Positions 56,196 to 63,436 of a DNA stretch of 64,000 nt are shown here, one piece after another. The notes beneath the pieces were generated by a model. That model saw only the letters and a list, made by a program, of their open reading frames with translations, was not told where the DNA came from and did not search any database. Every line of letters begins with the position of its first letter. The stretch's first letter is position 1. Origin of the DNA: Microbacterium luticocti DSM 19459. Its GTDB lineage: Bacteria > Actinomycetota > Actinomycetes > Actinomycetales > Microbacteriaceae. Both the position numbers and the translations under genes were made by a program. The stretch covers positions 1 through 64,000 of the forward strand of contig NZ_AULS01000018.1 in the NCBI RefSeq assembly GCF_000422405.1, in the 5' to 3' direction.

Positions 56196-56291
56196 AACCG
56201 GCTCTTCTGACTTCAGGTGCGGGTGGTGGGGTCGAGGCCGCCGGCGGCGAGGAGCGTGCAGAGCCGGTGGTTCTTGTAGAGGTCCGGCTGC
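56196..56291. other. Short spacer with a minus-strand coding remnant
   Basis: Read on the minus strand it gives EQPDLYKNHRLCTLLAAGG then LDPTTRT before a stop, which looks like the tail of a lost gene. No start and no identified family. Confidence 0.3.
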
Positions 56292-56630
56292 TCAGAGTTC
56301 GAGGGGTTCGGCCGTGTTGTTGTCGATCAGGGTGATCCGTCCCTCTGCAGAACGCTCGAGAGTGATGTCGGCACCGACCTGGAGGTCGAGCAGCGGCAAC
56401 ACCGCCGGCTCCAGGCCGACGACGGTGTTGAAGTCGACGACGACCATGTTCCGCGGATCGTTGATGTACGCGTCGTCGTCGATCGCAGACAAGAACCTCC
56501 ACCCGTTGTCGACCGGGTTGACCTGTGCCTCGCGGAACGCCCACCGCAACGGCGCCACTCCGTCCAACACGTTCCGAGAGACGATCGAGCCGCCTGCGTG
56601 GGGGACGAATTCAGTGGTGGGATTCGACAT
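56292..56630 (-). CDS. DUF2185 (Imm33-like) immunity protein
   Basis: 112 residues. FVPHAGGSIVSRNVLDG, then WAFREAQVNPVDNGWRFLS and DDDAYINDPRNMVVVDFNTV followed by LEPAVLPLLD fit DUF2185, a domain found beside polymorphic toxins as an immunity protein. The ATG at 56630 overlaps the end of the small ORF upstream by 20 bp. No DUF2185-cognate toxin is seen nearby, so it may be an orphan that protects against a neighbour's toxin. Confidence 0.75.
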   Translation of the reverse strand: MSNPTTEFVPHAGGSIVSRNVLDGVAPLRWAFREAQVNPVDNGWRFLSAIDDDAYINDPRNMVVVDFNTVVGLEPAVLPLLDLQVGADITLERSAEGRITLIDNNTAEPLEL

Positions 56631-56790
56631 ACTGCTCCATCCGTTGGAGAATGCTCTGCCGGTACGGCACAGTGCGTGCAATGGATTGTGGGGTCGTCCC
56701 GTGCTGGGAAGGCGTCTCGAAGTCCAGCATGACCGGCTGCTCGAACCAGAGGCTGTACACGGGTTCCAAGTCCTCATCGCCGTACTTCAT
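56611..56790 (-). CDS. Small protein of unknown function in the immunity cluster
   Basis: 59 residues starting MKYGDEDLEPVYSLWFEQPV and ending with a helical, Arg/Gln-rich tail. The ATG has a strong GGGGAGG eight bases upstream, which decides the start; the open frame further upstream lacks a start signal. The gene overlaps the DUF2185 gene by 20 bp, so the two are probably co-translated. No family recognised. Confidence 0.6.
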   Translation of the reverse strand: MKYGDEDLEPVYSLWFEQPVMLDFETPSQHGTTPQSIARTVPYRQSILQRMEQYVESHH

Positions 56791-56918
56791 CCGGAGAACC
56801 TCCCCACTGAGCTTCGGAACTTGGGCGGTCGTCGGAGTACTACTGATCAGCGGAGCATTCTGGCTTGCTCTGAGCGCAGTGCTTCCCGCTCGAAAGGCAC
56901 AACCAGCATAAGGCGCCC

Positions 56919-57362
56919 CTACGGGGTAGGCGCCAAGTCTCCCAACCACAGCTGAATCCCGTCCTCGGGGACGAAGTCCTCGTTGCCGAGAAAGCGCGAC
57001 TCTCGCGATACGGCCACGTCGACGCTTCCGGACTCGGTATCGAAGACGACACGGTACTCAGTCGGAGCGGGGGCCGAGATATCGTCAAACTGCTGTGTCG
57101 CGGCACCGAGGTCCTCGATCAGGAGCGCTTGCACTTCGCCGACCCGGGCAGGCGATGCATCGACACCACGCAGTTGGCTTGCGTAGACGATCCGCCCGTT
57201 CTGCTCGAAGAGGACATCGGCATATCGCACGCCCGACCGCCCTTCTCGCTCGTGGGAGCCGTAGAGGAAGATCTTGCTGACGTTGGGAGCCCCTGCGGAG
57301 AACTCCTTCCCGAGTCCCACCCACGAAGAGACCAGGTTGGTGACGATCTGCTGTTCACTCAT
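56919..57362 (-). CDS. YezG-like (DUF600) immunity protein, second copy
   Basis: 147 residues, a paralogue of the gene at 55752-56195 in opposite orientation. Shared blocks are FLYGSHEREGRS, SAPAPTEYRVVFD and VAVSRESRFLGNEDF, the last close to LSRETRFLGNDD in the other copy. The start ATG at 57362 has GGGGAAG upstream. It begins the minus-strand cluster with the 59-residue ORF and the DUF2185 gene. Diverged duplicates of immunity genes are typical of toxin islands. Confidence 0.7.
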   Translation of the reverse strand: MSEQQIVTNLVSSWVGLGKEFSAGAPNVSKIFLYGSHEREGRSGVRYADVLFEQNGRIVYASQLRGVDASPARVGEVQALLIEDLGAATQQFDDISAPAPTEYRVVFDTESGSVDVAVSRESRFLGNEDFVPEDGIQLWLGDLAPTP

Positions 57363-57521
57363 ATGCTTCCCCTTCACTGGTCGAAGACCCTGGTTCGGCG
57401 CACTCCGTTGACGACGGGTCGTCGCCCGCGTCTCGGGGACGAGGGTCGAGGGCGCCGTAGGATTCACGTGCGAGGCGGCCGTTGATGGCTTCTGTGGGCC
57501 CGTTCGATATCGTCGAGTCGG
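57363..57521 (-). mobile_element. Remnant of an ISL3-type transposase
   Basis: Read on the minus strand, about 57473-57520 encodes DSTISNGPTEAINGRLAR. SNGPTEAINGRL is the conserved C-terminal motif of ISL3-family transposases. It is followed by unrelated sequence and no start, so only a scrap remains, next to the MarC gene end. It marks one edge of the toxin/immunity island. Confidence 0.55.
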
Positions 57522-58142
57522 TCACGGATGCAGGAACGCCAGCAGGCCGTGCATGCCGATCTCGACGCCGATCGCGAGGATCAGAAAGCCCATGACCCGG
57601 GTCAGTGCGCCGATCACGGTGGCACCCATCTTGTCGACCAACGAGGTGCCGTAGCGCAGCACGAGGGAGGTCGCCACCGCGATCACCACACACGCGAGGA
57701 TCACGCCGAGCCGCTCGAGCAGGGCAGGATGCCGGGCCGAGAGGGCGATGACCACGCCGATCGCTCCCGGGCCCGCGATCAGCGGCAGAGCCATGGGCGA
57801 AAAGCTCACGTCGGTCCTGGCCGCGACGCCGTGGCGCTCCACCGCCGACAGCGGCGCCTTGGCCGACAGCATCCCGAACCCGGAGTGCATCACGACCAGC
57901 CCACCGGCGACCTGCAGCGCGGGCAGTCCGATGCCCAGAAACGACAGCAGCAGCGTGCCGACCACCGCGAAGACGATGAGGATGCCGCCCACGTAGATGC
58001 CCGTGCGCCACGCCTGGCGGTGCACACTGGCGGCCGGCATCCCGGTCGTCATGCCCGCGAACGCCGCGAGCGCCGCCACCGGGTTGGTGATCGGGATCAG
58101 CGCGGCCAGCGCCGCGAGAAAGACGGGCAGCATCGCTCTCAT
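57522..58142 (-). CDS. MarC family membrane protein
   Basis: 206 residues, six membrane helices. ALAALIPITNPVAALAAFAGMT and FSPMALPLIAGPGAIGVVIAL, with helices between, are the MarC/NAAT family pattern. Relatives have been linked to amino acid or antibiotic-related transport, but no substrate is proven. I chose the ATG at 58142 (MRAMLPVF); an in-frame ATG at 58133 is also possible. Confidence 0.9.
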   Translation of the reverse strand: MRAMLPVFLAALAALIPITNPVAALAAFAGMTTGMPAASVHRQAWRTGIYVGGILIVFAVVGTLLLSFLGIGLPALQVAGGLVVMHSGFGMLSAKAPLSAVERHGVAARTDVSFSPMALPLIAGPGAIGVVIALSARHPALLERLGVILACVVIAVATSLVLRYGTSLVDKMGATVIGALTRVMGFLILAIGVEIGMHGLLAFLHP

Positions 58143-58218
58143 TGTTCCAACCCGCGACGCCCCGCGGCAAGGGTGCGGCACGCGCACTGCGGGGTGGCAT
58201 CCGGCCCCGCCTCGTCGG

Positions 58219-58419
58219 TCACAGCGTCTGCCCTGCGAGGAAGTGCCACCCCAGCCACCACCAGCACACGATCACCGCCACGCGGATCGCCGGGTCCGAC
58301 AGCATCCGGTCGAACATCGCGGTGACGGATGCCTCGGCGTACCGCCGACCGATGACCCAGCCGGCGACCGCCAATGCCGCCGCACACGCCAGGAACGCCC
58401 CCGCGCTGATCACGATCAT
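58219..58419 (-). CDS. DUF6186-like small membrane protein
   Basis: 66 residues with one N-terminal helix (MIVISAGAFLACAAALAVAGW) and a second hydrophobic segment ending VAVIVCWWWLGWHFLAGQTL. The WWWLGWH motif is what I recall of the DUF6186 family. It overlaps the upstream membrane gene by 4 bp. Role unknown. Confidence 0.7.
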   Translation of the reverse strand: MIVISAGAFLACAAALAVAGWVIGRRYAEASVTAMFDRMLSDPAIRVAVIVCWWWLGWHFLAGQTL

Positions 58420-59045
58420 CGCGCGCCTCCCCGCCGCAGCAGCCAGACACCGCCGGCCAGCCACACCGCGATGAACGCGATCTGGCCCGGCACCGTGGCC
58501 ACCGCCGGGTTCAGCAGGTCGCTCAGCGCGAACGATGTGGCATCGGGATGCACCAGCCCGAGGATGAACTGCACCAGTTCCCAGATGCAGCCCGCCACCA
58601 GGATCACCGCCCACGCCAGGGCCAGGCGACGGATGCCCGGCCCGAACGAGGTCGGATGCCTCGGGTGCGCGAGAGCCGCACCCGACCAGGCGAGCGCGAC
58701 CGCCGGCATCCCGATCACGATCACCAGCACCTGCATCAGCGGACTGTGCCGCGGCAGAAAGCACAGCACCGCCCCGGCCACCGCGGCCGCACCGGCCAGC
58801 CACGGCAAGGCCACCCGCCACCGTGGCGGAGCCGGCAGCACCCCGCGCGCCAGCAGCCACACCCCCACCGCGGCCGCGGCGTACACCGCCGCGTCGAACC
58901 ACTGCAGCCGCACGATCTGCACGATGCCGATCGCCGCGAGGATGAAGATCCAGCAGCCGACCGGCCACCGCGCGGTGCGCACAGGCGTCGCCTGTGCGGG
59001 CGCCGGTCGGCGGTGCGTGCGACGATGCTTCTCGCGTGGTTCCAT
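58416..59045 (-). CDS. Integral membrane protein of unknown function
   Basis: 209 residues, a basic N-terminus followed by about five membrane helices. Visible segments are WIFILAAIGIVQIVRLQW and WAVILVAGCIWELVQFILG, the latter before a loop rich in Ala and Asp. Paired by overlap with the DUF6186-like gene. No family recognised beyond a small actinobacterial membrane protein. Confidence 0.75.
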   Translation of the reverse strand: MEPREKHRRTHRRPAPAQATPVRTARWPVGCWIFILAAIGIVQIVRLQWFDAAVYAAAAVGVWLLARGVLPAPPRWRVALPWLAGAAAVAGAVLCFLPRHSPLMQVLVIVIGMPAVALAWSGAALAHPRHPTSFGPGIRRLALAWAVILVAGCIWELVQFILGLVHPDATSFALSDLLNPAVATVPGQIAFIAVWLAGGVWLLRRGGAR

Positions 59046-59125
59046 GCCTGAGATCTCTCCCTCGACGGAACTCTAGTCACCGCGCCGGCGGCGGGCGCCG
59101 CGGTCACGGTCATAGTGTGGTGCTC

Positions 59126-59554
59126 ATGGACCTGCGCGTCGCCGCATATGCGGTCATCATCGACGAAGACGACCGCATCCTGCTCTCGCGCTGGATCGAA
59201 GGCCGCCGGCCCGCGTGGACCATGCCCGGCGGCGGCCTGGATGCCGGTGAAGACCCCGCCGACGCCGTGCGGCGCGAGGTGCGCGAAGAGACCGGCTACC
59301 GGGTGCAGGTCGGCGACCTGCTCGGCATCCACTCCCGCGTGATCCCCGCGGGGCGCCGGGTCACCCCCGATGCCGTGGCACCGTTGCACACGCTGCGCAT
59401 CGTCTACCGCGCCCGCATCGTCGGCGGGCGCCTGCGCAACGAGGTCGGCGGCTCCACCGACCGCGCCGACTGGTTCGCGCTCTCGGGGGTGCGCCGGCTG
59501 CACCGCGTGAAGCTGATCGACATCGCCCTGAAGATGGCCGATGTCGCGTATTGA
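59126..59554 (+). CDS. Nudix hydrolase
   Basis: 142 residues. The Nudix box GX5EX7REUXEEXGU is complete at 36-58 (GGLDAGEDP, then REVREETGY). The ATG at 59126 gives the usual N-terminal strand MDLRVAAYAVIIDEDDRIL. It hydrolyses some nucleoside diphosphate derivative; the substrate is unknown. Mycobacteria have a MutT-like gene beside the DUF6049 gene; this one is far away and is not clearly its equivalent. Confidence 0.9.
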   Translation: MDLRVAAYAVIIDEDDRILLSRWIEGRRPAWTMPGGGLDAGEDPADAVRREVREETGYRVQVGDLLGIHSRVIPAGRRVTPDAVAPLHTLRIVYRARIVGGRLRNEVGGSTDRADWFALSGVRRLHRVKLIDIALKMADVAY

Positions 59555-59638
59555 GACGGATGCGCCCGGGCACGACGGCATCCCACACCGACACCCGTGA
59601 CGCCGAGCGGTGACCCGGGACACACCCGGGTCTCAGGC

Positions 59639-60229
59639 TCACGCCTCGGGCGCGCGCAGCGGGTCGTCGGCGACCCAGAGCTCGTCGTCGGCGCGCAGCG
59701 TCTGCCACGCCGCGTACGCCACGCCGATCGCGGCGGCAGCCCCCAGCAGGATGGCGATCACGCCACCGGCGCCGATCCCCTTCTTCTCGGTCTTGCGCTG
59801 CGCGGCGGCGAGCTGGGCCGCGAACTGCTTCGAGGCCTTCTTGCCCTTCTTCTTCGCGTTCTTGGCCAGGTCGTCGAGGTCGGGCAGCGACAGGCCGCGA
59901 CCGCTCGCGATCTTCTCGCGGGTCGTGTTCGCGGCATCCCACACCGACAACGCCGACCCCACGACCGCACCGGCCGCCGGGACCAGCTTGTCGTTGAACA
60001 CGTGCTGCGCGGTCTTCACGCCCTTGTCGACGTACGGGGCGGCGTAGCGCTCGTAGTTCGCCTGCACGGTCGGTGCGAGGTGCTCGCGGTTGTAGTTGCC
60101 GAGCTGGCGGCCGGCTTCGCGGGCGACCGACGCGGCCTCACCGACCAGCACCTGCTGCGACGCCCACAGCTTGTTCGCCTGCTCCTGGAGCTTGCGGAGT
60201 TCCTTCTTGCGCTTGCGGCTGAGGCTCAC
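59639..60229 (-). CDS. Ala/Lys-rich protein with C-terminal membrane helix, unknown function
   Basis: 196 residues with a GTG start preceded by AGGGAGGG. The N-terminal half is charged and helical (SRKRKKELRKLQEQANKLW), consistent with a coiled coil, and the middle is Lys-rich (AKNAKKKGKKASKQF). A single hydrophobic helix lies at about 155-175, followed by an acidic tail. A cytoplasmic coiled protein anchored at the membrane is the best reading. No family recognised. Confidence 0.75.
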   Translation of the reverse strand: MSLSRKRKKELRKLQEQANKLWASQQVLVGEAASVAREAGRQLGNYNREHLAPTVQANYERYAAPYVDKGVKTAQHVFNDKLVPAAGAVVGSALSVWDAANTTREKIASGRGLSLPDLDDLAKNAKKKGKKASKQFAAQLAAAQRKTEKKGIGAGGVIAILLGAAAAIGVAYAAWQTLRADDELWVADDPLRAPEA

Positions 60230-60339
60230 GGGGTGCCCTCCCTGTCGTTGGGTCGTGTGCCTTCTCATCTTGCCAGACCCACCCGGGCGCGCACGAGGAT
60301 GTGCAGAACATCGGCAGGCAACTCTGAAAGAATGACCCC

Positions 60340-60897
60340 ATGCCTGAAGCAACCGCCGTCGCCACCTTCCACACCAATCACGGCGACATCGTCGTCAACC
60401 TCTTCGGCGACCACGCGCCGCGCACGGTGCAGAACTTCATCGGCCTGGCCGACGGCACCGGCGAGTGGACCGACCCGCGCACCGGCCGCCCGGGTGAGGG
60501 CCCCCTGTACACGGATGTCGTCTTCCACCGCATCATCCCCGGTTTCATGATCCAGGGCGGCGACCCGCTGGGCGTGGGCACCGGCGGACCGGGATACACG
60601 TTCAACGACGAGATCCACCCCGAACTGACCTTCTCGACGCCGTACCTGCTCGCCATGGCCAACGCCGGCCTGCGCCGCAACGCGATCACCGGCGCCGCCG
60701 AGGGCACCAACGGCTCGCAGTTCTTCATCACCACCGACCCGACGCCGTGGCTGCAGGGCAAGCACACCATCTTCGGTGAGGTGGCGGATGCCGCGTCCCG
60801 CGCGGTCGTCGACGAGATCGCCGCGGTCGAGACCGGGGCCCAGGACCGCCCGGTCGAGCCGGTCGTGATCTCGTCGATCGACATCGCCGCGGCGTGA
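60340..60897 (+). CDS. ppiA: Peptidyl-prolyl cis-trans isomerase (cyclophilin)
   Basis: 185 residues, cytoplasmic. The catalytic and binding motifs VVFHRIIPGFMIQGGDP and NGSQFFIT are intact, as is the Trp-containing TPWLQGKHTIFGEV. It speeds proline isomerisation during folding. Equivalent to Rv0009 of mycobacteria, next to the rhomboid gene in the same order (Rv0009-Rv0010-crgA). Confidence 0.95.
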   Translation: MPEATAVATFHTNHGDIVVNLFGDHAPRTVQNFIGLADGTGEWTDPRTGRPGEGPLYTDVVFHRIIPGFMIQGGDPLGVGTGGPGYTFNDEIHPELTFSTPYLLAMANAGLRRNAITGAAEGTNGSQFFITTDPTPWLQGKHTIFGEVADAASRAVVDEIAAVETGAQDRPVEPVVISSIDIAAA

Positions 60898-60916
60898 GGC
60901 CGAGCGCGCTCGCCGC

Positions 60917-61810
60917 ATGACGTCCGCTGATTTCGCGAACAATCGCGACAACTTCTGCTACCGGCATCCCGACCGGCAGAGCTTCGTGCTGTGCCAGCGC
61001 TGCCTGCGCACCATCTGCCCGGAGTGCCAGATCCAGGCGCCGGTGGGCGTGATCTGCCCGGAGTGTCTGCGTGAGCAGCAGAAGAACGCGACCACCGCGC
61101 AGCGCAAGGCCGAGCGGCGATGGGGACGGCGGCCGACGGTCGTCGCAGCGCCGCTGGACCGGCGGCCGATGGCGACCTATTGGATCATCGGCATCACCCT
61201 GGTCGCGTACCTGACCCAGCTGATCCCCGGGTCGCCGGTCGCCCAGTGGTTCGCATTGAACAGCGTGTTCCTGGTGCCGCAGTTCGGGCACTTCGAGCCG
61301 TGGCGACTGCTCACCGTGCTGCTGGTGCACTCGGGACTGCTGCACGTCGGGCTCAACATGCTGGCCCTGTGGATGATCGGGCGCATCCTCGAGCCGCTGG
61401 TCGGCCACGTGCGGTTCGTCGTGCTGTACCTGATCGCCGGCATCGGCGGTTCGGTGGCGGTCGCCCTGCTCGCCCCCGGTACCTTCGTCGTCGGTGCCTC
61501 CGGCGCGATCTTCGGGCTGTTCGGCGCGCTGCTGGTGATCGGTCGGCACATCGGTGCGAACGTGGCGAGCATCGCGATCATCATCGCGATCAACTTCGCG
61601 TTCCCGTTCGTGGTGGGTCTGCTGTCGGGGTCGATGGCGGCCGTTCAGATCTCGTGGCAGGCGCACCTGGGAGGGCTGATCGCCGGATGCGCCGTCGGGT
61701 TCATCTACGCCCGTACCCGCGCGGTGCGCCAGCGCGGACTGCAGATCGGCCTGCTCGTCGCGCTCACCGTCGTGCTGCTGGGCCTGCTGGCCATCCCCGC
61801 CCTGGTCTGA
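60917..61810 (+). CDS. Rhomboid family intramembrane serine protease with N-terminal zinc-binding motif
   Basis: 297 residues. The first 60 residues hold a B-box-like Cys/His cluster (CYRHPDRQ, CQRCLRTICPEC, CPECLREQQ). Six membrane helices follow; GASGAIFG carries the nucleophile Ser195 and QAHLGGL the His250, so the catalytic dyad is present. It cuts membrane proteins within the bilayer; substrates unknown. It follows ppiA on the same strand. Confidence 0.93.
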   Translation: MTSADFANNRDNFCYRHPDRQSFVLCQRCLRTICPECQIQAPVGVICPECLREQQKNATTAQRKAERRWGRRPTVVAAPLDRRPMATYWIIGITLVAYLTQLIPGSPVAQWFALNSVFLVPQFGHFEPWRLLTVLLVHSGLLHVGLNMLALWMIGRILEPLVGHVRFVVLYLIAGIGGSVAVALLAPGTFVVGASGAIFGLFGALLVIGRHIGANVASIAIIIAINFAFPFVVGLLSGSMAAVQISWQAHLGGLIAGCAVGFIYARTRAVRQRGLQIGLLVALTVVLLGLLAIPALV

Positions 61811-61957
61811 GGCGCGCCGGCGCGGCCGGTGTCGACATCATCCGGGGCGGCACGGATGCTCGCGCCCGCGCGCGCCCGCATACGCCGCGGCCCCGTCGAC
61901 CATGCCGCGGCCGGTCGGCGATGCCGCGCCGCGTCGACCACGCTGCACGGACGAGAG

Positions 61958-61988
61958 TTATCCACAGGTTCATCCCCAGGTGGGGATG
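61958..61988. terminator. Hairpin between rhomboid and crgA genes, with an adjacent DnaA box
   Basis: CATCCCCAGGTGGGGATG (61971-61988) is a 7-bp perfect stem with loop AGGT, placed between convergent genes. A perfect TTATCCACA lies immediately left at 61958-61966, 16 kb from oriC. Confidence 0.6.
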
Positions 61989-62019
61989 AATTACACCGGT
62001 GTGATTCTGTTCGTGGGGG

Positions 62020-62256
62020 TCAGCGCCACCGCGTGGTCATCAGGAACCCCGCGAAGGCGATGCCGAAGCCGATCGCCAGGTTCCACGCGCCGATCCCCGG
62101 GATGGGGAACAGCGACCCGCTCAGATAGAAGACGAGCACCCAGGCGAGCCCGATGAGCATGAGGCCGATCATGATCGGCTTGAACCACACCGGGTTGGGC
62201 GCCTGGCTGTCGCCGCGCTCGACGAGGGCCTCCTCGTCCTTGCCAGATCGTGCCAT
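62020..62256 (-). CDS. crgA: Cell division protein CrgA
   Basis: 78 residues with two membrane helices (PIMIGLMLIGLAWVLVFYL and AWNLAIGFGIAFAGFLMTT) separated by a short loop that contains SGSLFPIPGIG. This is the full CrgA pattern of actinobacteria; it helps place FtsZ-ring and septal peptidoglycan enzymes. Convergent with the rhomboid gene and divergent from the sortase gene, as in many relatives. Confidence 0.95.
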   Translation of the reverse strand: MARSGKDEEALVERGDSQAPNPVWFKPIMIGLMLIGLAWVLVFYLSGSLFPIPGIGAWNLAIGFGIAFAGFLMTTRWR

Positions 62257-62354
62257 ACCGGCATTCTACGGGTCGGCGCCGTGCGTGCCGAACACGGCCG
62301 GTCCGGCGCCGGACTGCCAGCCGCGCCACAGCCGCCGCTGGCTAGACTCGCCGT

Positions 62355-63170
62355 GTGACCGATCTGCCGGACGCTGGGGGATCGCGGCGGCCACGCCGCG
62401 GTCGCACGCGCGCGCCCGGGCGGCGACGGGCGAGCGTCACCGGGGTGCTCGGCGAGATCCTCATCACGCTCGGCGTGCTCAGCCTGCTGTTCGTGGCCTG
62501 GCAGTTGTGGATCGGCGACTGGATCGGCGCGGCCGAGAAGAACGCCGCCGGCAAGAGCATCTCGGAACAGTGGGCGCGCGAGTACGCGGCATCCACACCC
62601 GCGGCATCCACCCCCCCGGCATCGACCCCCACACCCACCCCGGCGGCGACGCCCGGCGCACCGGTCACGCCGGTGGTCTCACCCGAACCGGCCGACGCAC
62701 AGATCTTCGGCGTGATGTACGTGCCGCGCTTCGGCAAGGACTATCAGGTGCCGATGGCCGGCGGCGTCAGCCGCCCGCGCACCCTCGACCCCATCGGCAT
62801 CGGCCACTACCCCGGTGCTCCGATGCCCGGGGCGATCGGCAACGTCGCGCTCGCCGCGCACCGCACCACCTTCGGCAAGCCGTTCAACCAGATCACGCAT
62901 CTGCACCTGAACGATGCGATCGTCATCGAGACCGCGGCCGGCTGGTACACCTACCGGTTCCGCAACCTCGAGTACGTCAAGCCCACCGCGATCGACGTGC
63001 TGTTGCCGGTGCCGCAGAAGCCCGGCGTGAAGGCCGACGGACGCTACCTGACGATGACCAGCTGCAGTCCGATGTACTTCGCGACCGAGCGCATCGTCGC
63101 CTACTCGGTGTTCGACTCGTTCACGCCCCGTGCCGACGGGCCGCCGGCGTCGCTGAAAGGGGGGACCTAG
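62355..63170 (+). CDS. srtE: Class E sortase
   Basis: 271 residues with a GTG start. An Arg-rich N-terminus and a membrane helix (about 37-55) precede a Pro/Thr/Ala linker and the sortase barrel. The triad is visible as His169 in LAAHRTTFG, Cys237 in TMTSCSPM and Arg246 in ATERIV. The T-x-T/S-C-x-P context fits class E, which recognises LAXTG. It could attach the LAYTG protein encoded at 2009-4075, though the genes are far apart. It overlaps no neighbour upstream; the next ORF begins at its stop. Confidence 0.9.
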   Translation: MTDLPDAGGSRRPRRGRTRAPGRRRASVTGVLGEILITLGVLSLLFVAWQLWIGDWIGAAEKNAAGKSISEQWAREYAASTPAASTPPASTPTPTPAATPGAPVTPVVSPEPADAQIFGVMYVPRFGKDYQVPMAGGVSRPRTLDPIGIGHYPGAPMPGAIGNVALAAHRTTFGKPFNQITHLHLNDAIVIETAAGWYTYRFRNLEYVKPTAIDVLLPVPQKPGVKADGRYLTMTSCSPMYFATERIVAYSVFDSFTPRADGPPASLKGGT

Positions 63171-63326
63171 ATGTACGCAGCCCTCTGGCGGGTGTTGCCC
63201 GGCCCGTGGTGGGTGCGGGTGGTGATCCTGCTCGTGGTCGTCGCGGCGATCCTGTACGGCCTGTTCTTCTACGTCTTTCCGTGGTTGAGCACGTTGCTCG
63301 ACCCGCGCGACGTCACCGTCCAGTGA
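63171..63326 (+). CDS. Small membrane protein after the sortase gene
   Basis: 51 residues, almost all one hydrophobic segment (VVILLVVVAAILYGLFFYVF) between WW and a short acidic end. The ATG lies directly after the sortase stop. Found in this position in many actinobacteria; role unknown, perhaps linked to sortase or to the next genes. Confidence 0.75.
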   Translation: MYAALWRVLPGPWWVRVVILLVVVAAILYGLFFYVFPWLSTLLDPRDVTVQ

Positions 63327-63436
63327 GCACGTTGCACCGCCGCCGTGCCGCGCGCGCCGCGTACCGGGCATCGCGCGGGGGCGGGTCCGCCGCGACCGCC
63401 GACGCCCGCTGCGGCGTCGGGGGTGCCGAGCGGTGA
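63323..63436 (+). CDS. Possible 37-residue coupled micro-ORF
   Basis: A GTG at 63323 overlaps the previous stop by 4 bp, and its stop overlaps the next GTG start by 4 bp (GTGA at both ends). The product would be Arg/Ala-rich (MSTLHRRRAARAAYRA). Double coupling argues for a real ORF; the composition gives no function and chance is possible. Confidence 0.35.
   Translation: MSTLHRRRAARAAYRASRGGGSAATADARCGVGGAER

Noticed and set aside
55211..57520. Complete integrative element at tRNA-Ala
   Set aside because: No integrase gene and no duplicated tRNA end are visible; only a toxin relic, immunity genes and a transposase scrap.
59126..59554. Assignment of this Nudix gene as the missing mutT of the murJ locus
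   Set aside because: It is far from murJ and shows only the general Nudix box, so orthology cannot be claimed.
62153..63436. 427-residue plus-strand frame overlapping the sortase gene
   Set aside because: Frame shadow of the sortase gene, rich in Arg and Pro; only its last 37 codons are kept as a possible micro-ORF.
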